Source: an uncultured Eubacteriales bacterium (GTDB lineage Bacteria > Bacillota > Clostridia > Christensenellales > Aristaeellaceae). Taken from it: 64,000 nucleotides of DNA. The stretch's first letter is position 1, and every line of letters starts with the position of its first letter. The translations under genes were made by a program, and so were the position numbers. Shown here in pieces: positions 17,183 through 25,410 of this stretch. The notes under the pieces are model-generated. The model had not been told where the DNA came from. It ran no database searches and saw only the letters and a program-made list of their open reading frames with translations. The stretch lies in the NCBI GenBank assembly GCA_902795275.1, contig CADBKQ010000004.1:186001-250000 (forward strand). The letters run 5' to 3'.

Positions 17183-17238
17183 AGCGCGTGCGAAAAAACG
17201 CCGGTTCTGTAGCGCGTGCGAAAAAACGCCGGTTCCCG
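17183..17238. repeat. tandem duplication, 28-bp unit
   Basis: Two adjacent copies (17183-17210, 17211-17238) of a unit starting AGCGCGTGCGAAAAAACGCC, 25 of 28 bases identical. The second copy ends just before the -35 box of the SecD-like gene. Confidence 0.85.
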
Positions 17239-17239
17239 C

Positions 17240-17268
17240 TTGACGGGAGAAGCCGATGAGAGTATAAT
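17240..17268 (+). promoter_or_regulatory. promoter of the SecD-like gene
   Basis: TTGACG (17240-17245), a 17-bp spacer and TATAAT (17263-17268). Confidence 0.85.
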
Positions 17269-17344
17269 GTGTAAGTCTACCGTAGAAAAGGAAACGCATG
17301 ACCGCGTTCTAACAGCATTTTACAACGAGAGGAAGAGAATCATC

Positions 17345-18637
17345 ATGGCCAACAAATCCGCAACCAACCGCAAACCCATCGCTTCCGGCACCAAGGGTTT
17401 TATCTGCCTGATCGTGCTGTGCGCTGTGCTGGTGTTTGTTTCCTGCATTTCCCTGGTCGGGATGCCGCTGGACAGCGAGGGCGTGAATATCCTGCTGCCC
17501 TGGGTGCCCATGACCGGCGCCAACTGGCCTGCCTCCCTGCCCCTGGATCGGACTTTGGGCGGCGGCACCTATACGGACTATACCTTTACCTTGCCTGAAG
17601 GCGCTACCGCCGAAGACGCCGTCAAGGTTCTCAAAACCCGCCTGAACGAACTGGGCGAAACCGACGCCGCCGTGTCCCTGAAGGGCGACGTGATCCGCGT
17701 GGAGCTGCGCAAAATGTCCGATTCCCTGCGCGGCAGTAAGCTGGCGCTGGCCGTTTTGCAGGGTCATCTTGAATTCAACGATCCCGACGGCAACGTGGTG
17801 CTGACCGAAAAAGACGTAACGAGCGCGAAAGTGAACGTAAAGAGCACTTCCTCCGCCTACTCCGTTTACCTCGATTTCACCCTCACCAGCGAAGGAAAGC
17901 AGAAGCTGGCGGACGCCAACCCCACCTTCATGAATCTCAATTGTGACGGCGAGAGCGTCGCTTCCTATGTCACCATTTCCAACGGCGAGGTGAGCGCTTA
18001 CGTGGGCACCGGCGATACCGCTTACAGCTCCGCCTATAACCTCTCCTACCTGACCAACAGCGGCGCTGTGGATGCGAAGCTGACCCAGAGCGGCACCGGC
18101 GATGTGGTCGCCTCCTCCGGCATCGTGCTGAACGTGGTGATCCTGCTGTGCGCGGCGCTGCTGGTCTGCACGCTGATTTACCTGGTTGTGATCGGCAAGC
18201 TCACCGGTATCTCCGCTTTCATTTCCGTGTGGTGTACCGTGCTGCTGGGGATGTTCTTCCTGGCCACCATTGTGGTGCCCTCCTCCACCATGCTCCATGT
18301 GAGCACGCTGATCGCCGTTCTGCTGGGCGTGCTGCTGTCCATGTACGCCGCCGTGACCCGCACCTCTGCCATCAGCGCCCAGATCGGTGAAGGCAGCGTG
18401 CCGAAGCAGGCCACCAAGCTGGGCATGAAGAACGCCGCCAAGAACGTGTGGATCGCCCATGGCGGCGTGCTGGCCGTGGCCCTGATCCTGATGATCTTCG
18501 CCTTCTCCCGGAGCATCGGCTACGCCCTGTTTGCCGGCGTGCTGGCCAGCGCTCTGTCCACCCTGGCGATGCGCGCGTTCCAGCTGTGCTTCACCGCCAT
18601 CACCAACAAGCCTGCCCTCTTTGGCAAAGTTAAGTAA
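17345..18637 (+). CDS. SecD-like membrane protein, degenerate
   Basis: This 430-residue protein has one TM helix (about 18-38), a long external domain whose start LGGGTYTDYTFTLPEG resembles the SecD P1 signature, and five closely spaced TM helices (about 260-283, 288-311, 317-337, 368-388, 391-411). That is the SecD topology. SecD assists late protein export using proton flow. The conserved VDANV-type Asp segment of the TM bundle is not recognisable (LLGVLLSMYAAV in its place) and no secF follows. It occupies the place of secDF directly before recJ seen in related genomes. ATG 17345 follows GAGAGGAAG. Confidence 0.65.
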   Translation: MANKSATNRKPIASGTKGFICLIVLCAVLVFVSCISLVGMPLDSEGVNILLPWVPMTGANWPASLPLDRTLGGGTYTDYTFTLPEGATAEDAVKVLKTRLNELGETDAAVSLKGDVIRVELRKMSDSLRGSKLALAVLQGHLEFNDPDGNVVLTEKDVTSAKVNVKSTSSAYSVYLDFTLTSEGKQKLADANPTFMNLNCDGESVASYVTISNGEVSAYVGTGDTAYSSAYNLSYLTNSGAVDAKLTQSGTGDVVASSGIVLNVVILLCAALLVCTLIYLVVIGKLTGISAFISVWCTVLLGMFFLATIVVPSSTMLHVSTLIAVLLGVLLSMYAAVTRTSAISAQIGEGSVPKQATKLGMKNAAKNVWIAHGGVLAVALILMIFAFSRSIGYALFAGVLASALSTLAMRAFQLCFTAITNKPALFGKVK

Positions 18638-18645
18638 GTTTTTTC

Positions 18646-18678
18646 AGGGTGCCGGTTTTACACGGCACCCTCTTTTTA
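18646..18678 (+). terminator. intrinsic terminator after the SecD-like gene
   Basis: AGGGTGCCG (18646-18654), an 8-base loop, CGGCACCCT (18663-18671), then CTTTTTAT. Confidence 0.88.
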
Positions 18679-18710
18679 TCCTTTTTTATCTCTCCTGCCG
18701 GAGGTATGCC

Positions 18711-20999
18711 ATGCTGACGATTGCTCTCGCTCCCCAGGCGGACGCGCTTGCGCCCCTTCCGGGCTTGCCGGTCTGGCTGGCCCGTCTGCTGGCGGCGCGG
18801 GGAATCGTCAGCGAAGAGGCGGCGCAGCGCTTCCTGCATCCCTCCCCGGATCAGCTACGGAAGCCCGATGCGCTGCATGATCTTTCCAAAGCCGCGGAAC
18901 TCATTCAAAACGCGGCGAAGCAAAAAAAGCGCGCGGCCATCTATGGCGACTACGACGTGGACGGCGTGTCCGCCTCCGCCATCCTGTATGAAGCCCTGCT
19001 CGCGCTGGGGCTGAAAGCGGCGGTTTACCTGCCCGACCGCCACAGGGAAGGCTACGGCCTGAACATCCCCGCCGTGGAAAAGCTGGCGCAGGAAGCCGAT
19101 CTGCTCATCACCGTGGACTGCGGCATCACCGGCATCCAAGAAGTCAGGCGGGCGAAAGAGCTGGGCATGACCGTGATCGTGACCGACCACCACCGGCATT
19201 TGGAAGAGCTGCCGCCCGCCGATGCGGTGGTGTCGCCCCTGCTGGGGGATTATCCCTTTCCCGGCCTGTGCGGGGCAGGCGTGGCATGGAAGCTGGCGCT
19301 GGCCCTGACAGGCGATCAGGCGCTGGATCTGCTGGAGCTGGCGGCTCTGGCCACGGTAGCCGATATGGTGCCGCTGACGGATGAAAACCGGGTGATCGTG
19401 GCGCTGGGGCTGGAACGGCTTTCCCGCACGAAGCGGCCCGGCCTGCGGGCGGTGATGGAACGCGCCGGGGTGCAGGGCCGCGTGAGCAGCGACCAGGTGG
19501 GCTTCCAGATTGCCCCGCGCATGAACGCCTGCGGGCGCATGGCTTCCGCCCACATCGCTTTCGACATGCTGACCACCCGGGACGCGGCTCAAGCGGAAGC
19601 GCTGGCGATCCAGATGGAAGCGCTGAATCAGGAACGGAAAAGCCAGGAAACCAAGGTGCTGAACGCGGCGCTGGAACAAACGAAGCAGATGGATTTGATC
19701 GACCATCACGCCATCGTGGTCTGGGGCGAAGGCTGGAACAGCGGCGTGGTGGGCCTGGCCGCCGGGCGCGTGGCGGAGCAGTACGCCTATCCCACGGTAG
19801 CCCTGGCGGTGGAAGGGGATACCTGCGTCGGCAGCGCTCGCAGCGCCGGGGACATCGACATTTATCAGGCCCTCAGCCAGTGCGCCGACCTGTTCGAGCA
19901 CTTTGGCGGGCATAAGCAGGCGGCGGGCCTGACCCTGAAAAGCGAGCATTTGGAGGAGTTTTCTTCCCGGCTGTCCCGGGCCGTTGCAGGGCAAACGGGC
20001 GGAAAACCCGTCAGGCCCGCCGTGCTCTGCGACGGGGAACTGGCCCTCGGCGACGTGACGGAGGAAACGGTTCGCTGGCTGCAAATGCTGGAGCCCTTCG
20101 GCATGGGCAATCCCCCGCCGAAATTCCTGTGCGGCGGGGCGGAGCCCCTTTCCCTCCAGGCCGTCGGTACGGAGGGGCGGCACCTGAAATGCAGCTTCCT
20201 GCAAAACGATGAAACGCGGAACGGCATTTACTTCGGCGGCGGCGCCTGGGCGGGGAAAACGGATGGCCGCTTCCGCTTCGCGTTCTCGCCCACGCTGAAC
20301 GAATTTCGCGGCAAAGTCAGCGCGGAATGCCGGATCTTCGCCCTGGAGAGGATTCCGGAATCCCTGCAAAAAAACGCGGTGAACGAGGCGATGACAGCGT
20401 TCTCTGAAAGCATCTCTGAGGCTCCCGCTGCCTCCCTCTCTCCCGCCGCGCTGCCCGCCCTGATGGCGGCGGGGCAGGGCGTCCTGCTCGTGTGCCGATG
20501 CCTGGAAACGGCGCTGGCTCTGCGGGCGCAATTCCCCGACGCGGATTTCTGTCTCGATGAAGCAACGGACAGCCGGGCGTTCAACACCCTCCTGCTCTAT
20601 GGAAACGCGAAAGCCGTTTCTCCCGCGTTCCGCAAAATCGTGCTCTGCGACGGAGACCTGGGCGAAGCAGCCGCGTACCGCGCCGCTTGCCCCAAAGCGG
20701 AAGTCGCGGCGCTGCCCCTGTCCGACGCGCTGAAAAGTCTGCTGGCTGCTTCCTTTGTAGACAAGGATGGGCTGCGAAGCTGCTTTATTCAGATGAAATC
20801 GTACTCCTTTCCCAGCCTGTACAGCTTCGCCTCCGCCTGCGCCTTGTCCGTCCCCCAGGCCGCCTTCGCCCTGGCCGTGCTGCGGGATATTGATTTAGTG
20901 GATTGCTCCCTTTCTCCCTTCCGCGTCTCGCTCCTTCCCATAAAAAAACGCAGCCCGGAAGAAAGCGGACTGTTCCGCCTGGCACAGCAAGCGCATTGA
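18711..20999 (+). CDS. recJ: single-stranded-DNA exonuclease RecJ
   Basis: This 762-residue 5'-3' exonuclease serves recombination and base-excision repair. The DHH phosphoesterase motifs are visible: GDYDVDGVSA, VDCGITG, TDHHRH and, further on, the DHHA1-type GGHKQAAG (residues ~400-410). An OB-fold region follows. The last ~180 residues are divergent, as in other Clostridia. ATG 18711 follows CGGAGGTATGCC. The order SecD-like, recJ, relA matches the Clostridia pattern, although apt is missing. Confidence 0.93.
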   Translation: MLTIALAPQADALAPLPGLPVWLARLLAARGIVSEEAAQRFLHPSPDQLRKPDALHDLSKAAELIQNAAKQKKRAAIYGDYDVDGVSASAILYEALLALGLKAAVYLPDRHREGYGLNIPAVEKLAQEADLLITVDCGITGIQEVRRAKELGMTVIVTDHHRHLEELPPADAVVSPLLGDYPFPGLCGAGVAWKLALALTGDQALDLLELAALATVADMVPLTDENRVIVALGLERLSRTKRPGLRAVMERAGVQGRVSSDQVGFQIAPRMNACGRMASAHIAFDMLTTRDAAQAEALAIQMEALNQERKSQETKVLNAALEQTKQMDLIDHHAIVVWGEGWNSGVVGLAAGRVAEQYAYPTVALAVEGDTCVGSARSAGDIDIYQALSQCADLFEHFGGHKQAAGLTLKSEHLEEFSSRLSRAVAGQTGGKPVRPAVLCDGELALGDVTEETVRWLQMLEPFGMGNPPPKFLCGGAEPLSLQAVGTEGRHLKCSFLQNDETRNGIYFGGGAWAGKTDGRFRFAFSPTLNEFRGKVSAECRIFALERIPESLQKNAVNEAMTAFSESISEAPAASLSPAALPALMAAGQGVLLVCRCLETALALRAQFPDADFCLDEATDSRAFNTLLLYGNAKAVSPAFRKIVLCDGDLGEAAAYRAACPKAEVAALPLSDALKSLLAASFVDKDGLRSCFIQMKSYSFPSLYSFASACALSVPQAAFALAVLRDIDLVDCSLSPFRVSLLPIKKRSPEESGLFRLAQQAH

Positions 21000-21000
21000 T

Positions 21001-21119
21001 TGAGTGTACAGAGTTCAGAGCGCAGTGTTCAAATAATACAGTGAACATACTGCGGAATCCAAATTTGATCGACCATAAAAACTCCTCACTCCTAACTCCT
21101 CTTTCCTCTCTCCCTGCGG
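21001..21119. repeat. composite heptamer element between recJ and relA
   Basis: The left arm (21001-21030) is of the CAGAGTN type. The right arm (about 21080-21119) is instead built of CTCCTNA words. The two arms are not complementary, so this looks like a hybrid of two elements or the remains of both. Confidence 0.55.
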
Positions 21120-21152
21120 TTCCCACGAATGAACAAGATCGGAGGTGCGCAC

Positions 21153-23345
21153 ATGGCATATACGGCTTATGAACCCATGACGATGGACGAGATCCTGGCA
21201 CGGGTCAAGAAGGTGGATACGGACGGCAAGGGGGCCGCCCTGGTTCAGCACGCATATGATTTTGCCGCTGATGCGCACAAGGATCAAAGGCGCAAAAGCG
21301 GCGAGCCCTATATCGTGCATCCTCTGTATGTGGCCAGCATCATCACCGAGCTGATGATCGACCCGCCCACCATCGCCGCCGCGCTGCTCCACGACACGGT
21401 GGAGGACACCGGCGCGACGGTTCAGCAGGTGACGGAACTGTTTGGCGAAGAGGTGGCCCGGCTGGTGGACGGCGTGACCAAGCTGGCCAAGCTGAACTTT
21501 GCCGACCGGGAAGAGCAGCAGGCGGAGTCCTTACGCAAAATGATCCTGGCCATGAGCAAGGACATCCGCGTGGTGCTGATCAAGCTGGCCGACCGGCTGC
21601 ACAACATGCGCACCCTCAAATACAAGGAGCCCGACCGCCAGGTGGCCATCGCCCGGGAAACCCTGGATATTTACGCGCCGCTGGCCCACCGGCTGGGCGT
21701 GTACGGCATCAAGCAGGAATTGGAAGACCTGTCCCTGCGCTATATCGACCCGGAAGGCTACCAGAACGTGGCCCAGAAGGTGGGCATGAAGCGGGCTGAA
21801 CGGGAGGAAAACATCAAGCTGGTGATCAGCGAGCTGAGCCAGAAGCTGGACGAGCAGGGGCTGCACTACGACATTGACGGCAGGCCCAAGCACCTGTATT
21901 CCATCTACCGCAAGATGGTGATCCAGAACAAGCCCTTCGACCAGATTTACGACCTGATCGCCATCCGCGTGATCGTGGACACCATTCCCGAATGCTACAC
22001 CGTCCTGGGCATCGCCCATACCCTGTGGAACCAGGTGCCGGGCCGGTTCAAGGACTATATCTCCGTGCCCAAGGCCAACATGTACCAATCCCTTCACACC
22101 ACCGTGGTGGGCGGGCGGCGCATCCCCTTCCCCTTTGAAATCCAGATCCGCACCTGGGAAATGCACCGGGTCGCGGAATACGGCATCGCGGCGCACTGGC
22201 GCTACAAGGAAGGCGGCAAAAAGGACAGCGGCCTGGATGACAAGCTGTACTGGCTGCGGCAGATTCTGGACTGGCAGAGCGAGACCCGCGACAGCCACGA
22301 GTTCATCGACAGCCTGAAAACCGACCTGTTCTCCGAGGAAGTGTTCCTGTTCACGCCCAAGGGCGACATCGTCTCCATGCAGCGGGGCTCCACGCCCCTG
22401 GACTTCGCCTATCGCATCCATTCCCAGGTGGGCAATTCCTGCGTGGGCGCGCGCATCAACGGCAAGATGGTGCCGCTGGATACCCAGCTGCAAACCGGCG
22501 ACCGGGTGGAGGTGCTCACCTCCTCCGCCTCCAAAGGCCCCAGCATGGACTGGCTGAAAATCGTCAAGACCCAGCAGGCCAAGGCGAAGATTCGCCAGTT
22601 CTTCAAGCGGGAGCTGCGGGGCGAAAACGTGATCCGCGGCAAGGAAATGCTGGATCACGAGGCCAAGCGCCGGGGCGTAAAGCTGCCGGATTACACCAAG
22701 CCGGAATACTATGAGCCGCTGCTGCGCAAGTACATGTTCCAGGATCTGGACGACCTGTACGGCGCCATCGGCTACGGCGGCGTGGCGGCGGTCTACGTGC
22801 TGAGCCGGCTGATCGACGAAAAACAAAAAAAGGAGGCGGCGACCGCGCCGAAGCCTCCTGTCGTTCTGCCCGAAACGCCGCCCGCCGAGCCCAAGGGAAA
22901 GCCTACCCATGGCATCTATGTCCACGGCGAGCCGGGCATGCTGGTGCGCTTCGCCCGGTGCTGCAATCCCGTGCCCGGCGACGACATTGTGGGCTACATC
23001 ACCCGGGGCCGCGGCGTGACCGTACACAAGGCCGACTGCGTGAACGCCCTGCACTCCGAGCCGGAACGCGCCGTGCCCGTTTCCTGGGCGGCGGAGGAAC
23101 TGGGCGATTTCAGCGCCAACGTGATCATCATCTGCTACGACCACAATTCCCTCCTGGGCGAAATCACCAACTTCATTCAGGATCAGGGCATTCCCTTGAC
23201 CGCCCTGAGCGTGAAGCTGAACAAAAACAAAACCTGCACCATCATGACCACCATGCAGGTCAAATCCCGGGAACAGCTGGACGCCGCGCTGGTCAAAATC
23301 CAGCGCCGCTCCGACGTGATCGAGGCATACCGAAGCGCAAGCTGA
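21153..23345 (+). CDS. relA: bifunctional (p)ppGpp synthetase/hydrolase
   Basis: This 730-residue Rel protein makes and degrades the stringent-response alarmone. Domains in order: HD hydrolase (about 40-170, with HDTVEDT and the metal His/Asp), synthetase (about 235-360, RPKHLYSIYRKM), TGS (about 395-460, FTPKGDIVSMQRGSTPLDFAYRIH), a Cys-bearing zinc-finger-type region (RFARCCNPVPGDDIVG) and a C-terminal ACT domain. The intact HD motif indicates hydrolase activity as well. Start 21153 is preferred because GGAGGTGCGCAC precedes it; the ATG at 21129 lacks a site. Confidence 0.95.
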   Translation: MAYTAYEPMTMDEILARVKKVDTDGKGAALVQHAYDFAADAHKDQRRKSGEPYIVHPLYVASIITELMIDPPTIAAALLHDTVEDTGATVQQVTELFGEEVARLVDGVTKLAKLNFADREEQQAESLRKMILAMSKDIRVVLIKLADRLHNMRTLKYKEPDRQVAIARETLDIYAPLAHRLGVYGIKQELEDLSLRYIDPEGYQNVAQKVGMKRAEREENIKLVISELSQKLDEQGLHYDIDGRPKHLYSIYRKMVIQNKPFDQIYDLIAIRVIVDTIPECYTVLGIAHTLWNQVPGRFKDYISVPKANMYQSLHTTVVGGRRIPFPFEIQIRTWEMHRVAEYGIAAHWRYKEGGKKDSGLDDKLYWLRQILDWQSETRDSHEFIDSLKTDLFSEEVFLFTPKGDIVSMQRGSTPLDFAYRIHSQVGNSCVGARINGKMVPLDTQLQTGDRVEVLTSSASKGPSMDWLKIVKTQQAKAKIRQFFKRELRGENVIRGKEMLDHEAKRRGVKLPDYTKPEYYEPLLRKYMFQDLDDLYGAIGYGGVAAVYVLSRLIDEKQKKEAATAPKPPVVLPETPPAEPKGKPTHGIYVHGEPGMLVRFARCCNPVPGDDIVGYITRGRGVTVHKADCVNALHSEPERAVPVSWAAEELGDFSANVIIICYDHNSLLGEITNFIQDQGIPLTALSVKLNKNKTCTIMTTMQVKSREQLDAALVKIQRRSDVIEAYRSAS

Positions 23346-23349
23346 AAGA

Positions 23350-23371
23350 GCGAGGAAAACCGCCTCGCCCG
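23350..23371. terminator. weak hairpin between convergent relA and cca
   Basis: GCGAGG-AAAACC-GCCTCGC lies in the 27-bp gap. There is no clear T run, so it is only a possible terminator. Confidence 0.35.
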
Positions 23372-23372
23372 C

Positions 23373-24620
23373 TTATGGCGTCCTTTTCGCCGCGTCCAGC
23401 AGCGCCTCCCGGTCGTTGGGAAGCTGGCCGCGCGCCACTTGCAGCAGGAGGGTGTGAAGGGTTTCCCCAATCGCGGGGCCGCGCAGGCCCAGCGCGGCCA
23501 TGTCCTTGCCGTTTACGGTCAATTGTCTCAGGGTATAGCAGGCGTTTTCTGCCAGTAATGCTTTCAGCTTTTCCTTCAGCGCTTCCGTGTCCCGGGCGAT
23601 TGCGTCCGGGCTTTCCTTTTGTCCGGCTGTCCGCATGGCCTGACGCAGGAGAATCAATTGCCCCAGCCGATCCGGGCCGACGCGCATCAGCATTTCCTGC
23701 ATGGCCTCGGGCCGCAGGTCGGCGGCCTGCCACTGCACCAGTTCGGTCACGGTGTCCATGATTTTCGTGGACATTTTGAGTCCCCGCAGCATGGATAGCG
23801 CCAGCCTGCCGCTGTTTTCCGCGTCTGTTCCGCACAGGCGCAGGAACGCGGCCCAGCGCAGGTACAGGTCCTTCGGCGCGGCGTCGACGGTGCGCAGGGT
23901 GGTTTCCCATTGCTCTCCGGCTGTCAGCGGTTGTAGCTCCGGCAGCACGGCTTCGATGACCTCCGGGAATTGCCGCAAGACACCGGAAGCGTCCCGGCCC
24001 TGCAAAAGCCCCGACAGTTCCGCGGCGATGCGCTCCCGGCTCACGTGGCAAAGCTGCGCCCGGCCCTCCCGGATGGCCCGCGCCGTGGCTTCTTCAACAG
24101 GAAAGCCCAGCCGCGCCGAAAAACGCAAGGCCCGCAGGATGCGCAGCGCGTCCTCGCCGAAGCGTTCAACGGGATTGCCAACGCACCGGATCACGCCCCG
24201 CCTGCAATCCTCCTGCCCGCCGAAGGGGTCCACCAGCCCGGCCTTCGGGGAGTATGCCATGGCGTTGATGGTGAAGTCCCGGCGGGAAAGGTCGTCCTCC
24301 ACCCGGGCGGTGAACCGCACGGAATCTGGGTGACGCCCGTCGGAATACGCGCCGTCCACCCGGAAGGTGGTGATTTCCAGCGGCATGCCAAAGAGCAGCA
24401 CGGTCAGGGTGCCGTGCTTGAGACCCGTTTCGATGGTGCGCTCGCCTTTGAAAACCTCCTGCATCCGCTCGGGCGTCGCGGAGGTGCAGATGTCATAATC
24501 GTGCGGCGTGAAGCCCAGCACATGGTCGCGCACGCAGCCGCCCACCGCGTAGGCGGAAAAGCCCGCGTTTTCCAGCCGGGACAAAGCCGCCTCAACCGGT
24601 TTGGGCAAAGTCAATCGCAT
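23373..24620 (-). CDS. cca: CCA tRNA nucleotidyltransferase
   Basis: This 415-residue class II nucleotidyltransferase adds or repairs the tRNA 3' CCA. The head carries VGGCVRDHVLG and the catalytic DYDICTSA (two Asp), then FTARVEDDLSRRDFTINAMAYS and the base-selecting region RFGEDALRILRALRFSA. An HD-like C-terminal half follows. A poly(A) polymerase role cannot be excluded by sequence alone. ATG 24620 follows GAAGGATG. It has its own consensus promoter, divergent to the ykgJ-type gene. Confidence 0.93.
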   Translation of the reverse strand: MRLTLPKPVEAALSRLENAGFSAYAVGGCVRDHVLGFTPHDYDICTSATPERMQEVFKGERTIETGLKHGTLTVLLFGMPLEITTFRVDGAYSDGRHPDSVRFTARVEDDLSRRDFTINAMAYSPKAGLVDPFGGQEDCRRGVIRCVGNPVERFGEDALRILRALRFSARLGFPVEEATARAIREGRAQLCHVSRERIAAELSGLLQGRDASGVLRQFPEVIEAVLPELQPLTAGEQWETTLRTVDAAPKDLYLRWAAFLRLCGTDAENSGRLALSMLRGLKMSTKIMDTVTELVQWQAADLRPEAMQEMLMRVGPDRLGQLILLRQAMRTAGQKESPDAIARDTEALKEKLKALLAENACYTLRQLTVNGKDMAALGLRGPAIGETLHTLLLQVARGQLPNDREALLDAAKRTP

Positions 24621-24643
24621 AAAATCACATCCTTCAAAACATT

Positions 24644-24672
24644 ATCATAATCATGGAATCCCGCCTTGTCAA
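24644..24672 (-). promoter_or_regulatory. promoter of cca
   Basis: Minus strand TTGACA (24672-24667), a 17-bp spacer and TATGAT (24649-24644). Its -35 overlaps the -35 of the opposite promoter. Confidence 0.82.
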
Positions 24673-24694
24673 TCCATGTTTTTTGTGGTATCAT
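24666..24694 (+). promoter_or_regulatory. promoter of the YkgJ-family gene
   Basis: TTGTCA (24666-24671), a 17-bp spacer and TATCAT (24689-24694). It shares its -35 bases with the divergent cca promoter. Confidence 0.6.
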
Positions 24695-24702
24695 GATGAT
24701 AC
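24688..24702. promoter_or_regulatory. palindrome over the ykgJ-side -10 box
   Basis: GTATCAT-G-ATGATAC is a perfect 7-bp palindrome with a one-base centre. It covers the -10 hexamer, a typical repressor position. It could also be chance. Confidence 0.4.
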
Positions 24703-24729
24703 TATTTGTGAAGGTTAGGGGCTGTTCGG

Positions 24730-25218
24730 ATGGAGGTTCTGGAAGCTGTTCTGGAGGCCCGGCGGCTGCTTGAATGCGTGACGCCGCTGAAAACCGACTG
24801 CGGACGGGCCTGCGGCGGGGCGTGCTGCCAGCCGGATGAGGACGGCCAGGGTGGGATGCTGCTGTTTCCGGGGGAAGAACCGCTGTACGCTGACCTGCCG
24901 GAGGGCTTTTCCATCCGGGAGGATGACGCCGTGCTGCCAGGGGCGAAGCTGCTGACCTGCGATGGATTCTGTGCGCGCGAGAACCGCCCCCTTTCCTGCC
25001 GCCTGTTTCCCCTGCTGCCCACCAAAACGGGGGCCAAAATGGATCGTCGCGCCTGGGCGGTGTGCCCGCTGATGGAATCCGGGAAGCGCGGGCTGAATCC
25101 CGCTTTTGTGGAAGCAGTGAAAGAAGCGGGCCAAGTGCTCTACGCCTGCCCGGAGCACGCGGCGTTTTTGGACGCGATACACGCTTATAACGAACAATTG
25201 AAGAAGTTTGAGTTATAA
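24730..25218 (+). CDS. YkgJ-family cysteine cluster protein
   Basis: This 162-residue protein has the Cys pattern CGRACGGACC near residue 24, CDGFCARENRPLSCRLFPL in the middle and further Cys (VCPLM, ACPEH), which resembles the zinc/iron-chelating CxxxCxxCC family. The function of this group is unsettled; some members are tied to Fe-S or metal handling. The ribosome site before ATG 24730 is not obvious. Confidence 0.75.
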   Translation: MEVLEAVLEARRLLECVTPLKTDCGRACGGACCQPDEDGQGGMLLFPGEEPLYADLPEGFSIREDDAVLPGAKLLTCDGFCARENRPLSCRLFPLLPTKTGAKMDRRAWAVCPLMESGKRGLNPAFVEAVKEAGQVLYACPEHAAFLDAIHAYNEQLKKFEL

Positions 25219-25219
25219 G

Positions 25220-25393
25220 GCAATAGGGAATAGGGATTAGGGAATAGGGATTAGACAATCGGGATGCCGCGCTGTTGCTGACCGCTATAAAGATCGAATG
25301 CCCAATCCCTCAACCATAATGCTTCAACTCCAATGCCTAATCCCTCACCCTAATCCCTATTCCCTAATCCCTAATTCCTAATCACTCATCCCT
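25220..25393. repeat. heptamer inverted-repeat element, TAGGGAN type, copy 1
   Basis: The left arm (25222-25256) is TAGGGAA-TAGGGAT-TAGGGAA-TAGGGAT. The right arm (25334-25393) has the reverse complements CTAATCCC and CTATTCCC with degenerate copies. It fills the whole gap between the YkgJ-type gene and the methyltransferase. Confidence 0.8.
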
Positions 25394-25410
25394 ACAACGG
25401 AGGTACAGCC

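Noticed and set aside
25220..25393. CRISPR-like array in the TAGGGAN element
   Set aside because: The repeated unit is only 7 bp with no spacers of constant length, and the second arm is inverted rather than direct. No cas genes are near.
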